This document shows positions 62,098 to 64,000 of a stretch of DNA of 64,000 nucleotides, piece by piece; position 1 is the stretch's first letter, and each line of letters begins with the position of its first letter. A model generated the notes under the pieces. That model saw only the letters and a program-made list of their open reading frames with translations, ran no database searches and was not told the origin of the DNA. Origin of the DNA: Myxococcales bacterium (GTDB lineage: Bacteria > Myxococcota > Polyangia > HGW-17 > SLPX01); assembly GCA_007131745.1 (NCBI GenBank), contig SLPX01000002.1:27084-91083 (forward strand), in the 5' to 3' direction. A program made the position numbers and the translations under genes.

Positions 62098-63705
62098 ATG
62101 AGAAAAAGATTTTTTTTGACCTTAACCCTCATCGGGGCGCTTTTTGCAGCAATAACGACCGGTGGATGTCCCAGCGACTCAGGCTCTGAAGCGGATGCAT
62201 CGGTTTGGGACGATGCCTCGATTGTCGATTCAACCGTGGACGCTGATCTCGACGCGGATCTCGACGTGGACGGAAGCACGGTGTCGGGTCCGACCGATCC
62301 GGCGGAAGTTTTACAAACCGGCACGAGTGGGTTTCTCCTTCGGGGAGTGGTGCTCGGCCCCGACGAAGTGCTCAACCCCGGAGAAGTTCTTTTCATTGAT
62401 GAAACCATCACGTGTGTGGCAGCTGATTGTACGTCGGAAACCGGAGCGGAGGATGCTACATGGATCGACACCAAGGGAATAATTTCACCCGGGTTGATCG
62501 ACAGCCACAACCACATAGCGTATAACTTTCTGCCCCAATGGGTGCCGGGCAGGTATTTTACGAACCGTTACGAGTGGGCCGCGGATGACGAGTACAGGGA
62601 GCACGTTCGACCCTATGCGGCCAATCGGAGTTCCAACACCCACTTTTGCCCCGGCGCAAAATGGGGTTTGCTCAGATCGGTGGTACACGCTACCACCACT
62701 GTACAGGGCCAGCCTTCCGCTGCCGGATCGTGCATAAACTTCGGAATCCGGGAGACAAACCGTTACCACGGCCTGGGGTACAATCATATGAGGGCCAACG
62801 CTGGTTCACCCAGGGAAATCAACGACGCGGACGCCACCAACCTCATGGAGAGTTTTACGAGAACAGTGGATCCGACCACCCGGTACCACGTTCACATGCA
62901 GGAAGGTTACGAGGGAAATCACATTCTGGAGGAATTTGAATCTTTCGCGGGAAGAGACCCTCGGCCCAACCGTCACCAGGGCCTTTCTTTGCTCTATAAC
63001 GGAACATCGATCCTGATCCATTCCATTTCCCTGACCGAAGAACAACTTCAGGAAGCAGTGGATACGGATTCAAAAATCGTGTGGTCTCCTTCTTCGAATT
63101 TCGCGCTCTACGGCGAAGGAGTCACGGCCCCGATTCAGAGCATTCTGCAACTCGGCATCACCACCGGCATCGGACCGGACTGGACGCCTTCGGGCGAAGC
63201 CGAAATGCTGGGTGAATTGAGGTTCTCTTTGAATTACGGTCGAAACGAGGGAATAGAGGAGATCACACCTGAAAAGCTATGGGAAATGTCTACTTCCGAT
63301 GGCGCGGTGGTTGTGGGCCTCCACGAACACATCGGCCGGCTCGAAGTCGGCATGCGGGCCGACATAGCGGTGTTCGGCCGGGCGGGACCGGATCCATTCG
63401 AGGCGCTTATCGAAAGCCGCGCTTCCGATGTGCGTTTAGTCTTTATTGACGGTAAAGGCTGGTACGGAGATATGGATCTGGAATACGTGGCCGCGAGAAA
63501 CATATATTGCGAATATCTGGACGCATGCGGAACCGAGAAGTTCATCTGTGTTCAGGAATCTCCAACCGCGGATAATCGTCGCGATGAGACAATGGAAGAC
63601 ATCCGAACCCAACTCTACAACATCTTGGAAGGAATCGGATACCCGCCTGAAGAACAGTACGGCCGGGGCGACGAATTGTTGGAACTTATCGATTGCGACA
63701 TCTGA
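62098..63705 (+). CDS. Lipoprotein amidohydrolase
   Basis: The signal peptide (FFLTLTLIGALFAAITTGGC) has the lipobox TGGC, followed by an Asp/Val/Ala-rich linker (DADLDADLDVDG). The domain is a metal-dependent hydrolase: ISPGLIDSHNHIAYN with the HxH, then HVHMQEG, a His in ILIHSISLTEEQL, and a catalytic Asp region in IGPDWTPSGEAEMLGEL. The end, VGMRADIAVFGRAGPDPFEAL, is amidohydrolase-like. It is predicted to be exported, unusual for this group, which is mostly cytoplasmic. The substrate is unknown. An AGGTG site precedes the ATG. Confidence 0.8.
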   Translation: MRKRFFLTLTLIGALFAAITTGGCPSDSGSEADASVWDDASIVDSTVDADLDADLDVDGSTVSGPTDPAEVLQTGTSGFLLRGVVLGPDEVLNPGEVLFIDETITCVAADCTSETGAEDATWIDTKGIISPGLIDSHNHIAYNFLPQWVPGRYFTNRYEWAADDEYREHVRPYAANRSSNTHFCPGAKWGLLRSVVHATTTVQGQPSAAGSCINFGIRETNRYHGLGYNHMRANAGSPREINDADATNLMESFTRTVDPTTRYHVHMQEGYEGNHILEEFESFAGRDPRPNRHQGLSLLYNGTSILIHSISLTEEQLQEAVDTDSKIVWSPSSNFALYGEGVTAPIQSILQLGITTGIGPDWTPSGEAEMLGELRFSLNYGRNEGIEEITPEKLWEMSTSDGAVVVGLHEHIGRLEVGMRADIAVFGRAGPDPFEALIESRASDVRLVFIDGKGWYGDMDLEYVAARNIYCEYLDACGTEKFICVQESPTADNRRDETMEDIRTQLYNILEGIGYPPEEQYGRGDELLELIDCDI

Positions 63706-63711
63706 CAATAC

Positions 63712-63721
63712 CTGCCGGCAG
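63712..63721. repeat. Short palindrome after the amidohydrolase gene
   Basis: CTGCCGGCAG is a perfect 10-bp palindrome 6 nt after the stop codon. No U-run follows, so no terminator is claimed. Confidence 0.35.
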
Positions 63722-63856
63722 TGAGTGCGGATCTTTTAGCCCGAAGCAGAAGCGAATAAAACCGGATATTTACAAAACCGGAAAAGTAAAGAATGGCCGC
63801 CAAGGGCACAAATAGCTTTTTCGTTCACCGAAGCAGCTCTTTGTACGCGGAGGCCG

Positions 63857-63998
63857 AAAGTTGAAGCAGGTTCGGAAAGAGCCGGCGTCAGAAGACCGCT
63901 GCCCGAAGGGCTGAAGGGATTTGGCCGAGTCGCCGACGATGCTCCCCGAAGGGGAGCTTCAAACGGCGACGTCCGGCGTTTCCGGAGCCTGCGAAAAC
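63857..63998 (+). repeat. Dispersed structured repeat, copy B (inverted relative to copy A)
   Basis: This 142-nt stretch matches copy A in reverse complement: 38 of 41 positions at one end (63958-63998) and 15 of 15 at the other (63857-63871). It contains two hairpins with GAA loops: GCCC-GAA-GGGC at 63901-63911, and GCTCCCC-GAA-GGGGAGC at 63941-63957, the second with a 7-bp perfect stem. The copy runs to two bases from the window edge, so flanking arms cannot be checked. No coding sequence lies within it. Confidence 0.7.
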
Positions 63999-64000
63999 CC

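Noticed and set aside
1..64000. tRNA, rRNA, CRISPR arrays, transposases and phage genes
   Set aside because: I looked for T-loop motifs, repeated spacer arrays and transposase or integrase motifs and found none convincing.

Overview
The window looks like chromosomal DNA from an uncultured, Gram-negative, Myxococcota/Bradymonadota-like deltaproteobacterial lineage of moderate GC. This placement is inferred from gene content, not from a marker phylogeny. The support is: many secreted lipoproteins, often with Asp/Ala-rich linkers after the lipobox; two proteins with repeated CGDGxxDxGEECDDG-type cysteine-rich modules; a matrixin protease with a Cys / hydrophobic / Arg-rich tail resembling a MYXO-CTERM sorting signal; a eukaryotic-like Ser/Thr kinase, a PP2C phosphatase and a PASTA protein; and outer-membrane barrel proteins. 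I found no tRNA, rRNA, CRISPR array, transposase or phage gene. Coding density is high; 47505-48054 is the only gene-free stretch over 300 bases.

Left third (1-24.5 kb): the tail of a type III export (SctT/FliR-type) membrane protein, a secreted barrel protein, a DUF948/YtxH pair, a parvulin-like lipoprotein coupled to alaS, and a secreted protein coupled to a MOP-family flippase. Then come a structured repeat, a MepA-type murein endopeptidase fused to HEAT-like repeats, a thioredoxin-fold protein divergent from a Cys-rich lipoprotein, a beta-helix lipoprotein with a PASTA protein, an FGGY kinase coupled to a B12-binding radical SAM enzyme, and a lipoprotein-rseP-tsaB cluster.

Middle (24.5-47.5 kb): a PP2C phosphatase/cyclic-nucleotide-sensor fusion overlaps queE and trmFO. 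A second Cys-rich repeat protein follows, then a lipoprotein of possible kinase-like fold divergent from purSL-purQ. A Ser/Thr kinase with several T-x-x-D motifs in its tail overlaps a coiled-coil/TPR protein. A FadL-like porin and a TPR lipoprotein overlapping an SRPBCC protein come next, then an operon of GNAT acetyltransferase, ornithine/lysine-type racemase, M20 amidohydrolase and alanine racemase, which looks like a dedicated D-amino-acid module.

Right third (47.5-64 kb): an AT-rich gap, an SPL-like radical SAM protein, pcnB, an OmpA-type protein, an 8-oxoguanine-deaminase-like amidohydrolase, a secreted beta-propeller/transglutaminase fusion, a PlsC acyltransferase, an ECF sigma factor with an unknown partner, several lipoproteins, a matrixin protease with an upstream secreted partner, miaA and a lipoprotein amidohydrolase. 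The last bases hold a second, inverted copy of the structured repeat near 9.6 kb.

Standouts: the two-copy structured repeat, the racemase module, the propeller-transglutaminase and PP2C-cNMP fusions, the triple-PDZ RseP, and an activator-type promoter with three 12-nt-spaced direct repeats upstream of a Cys-rich lipoprotein.
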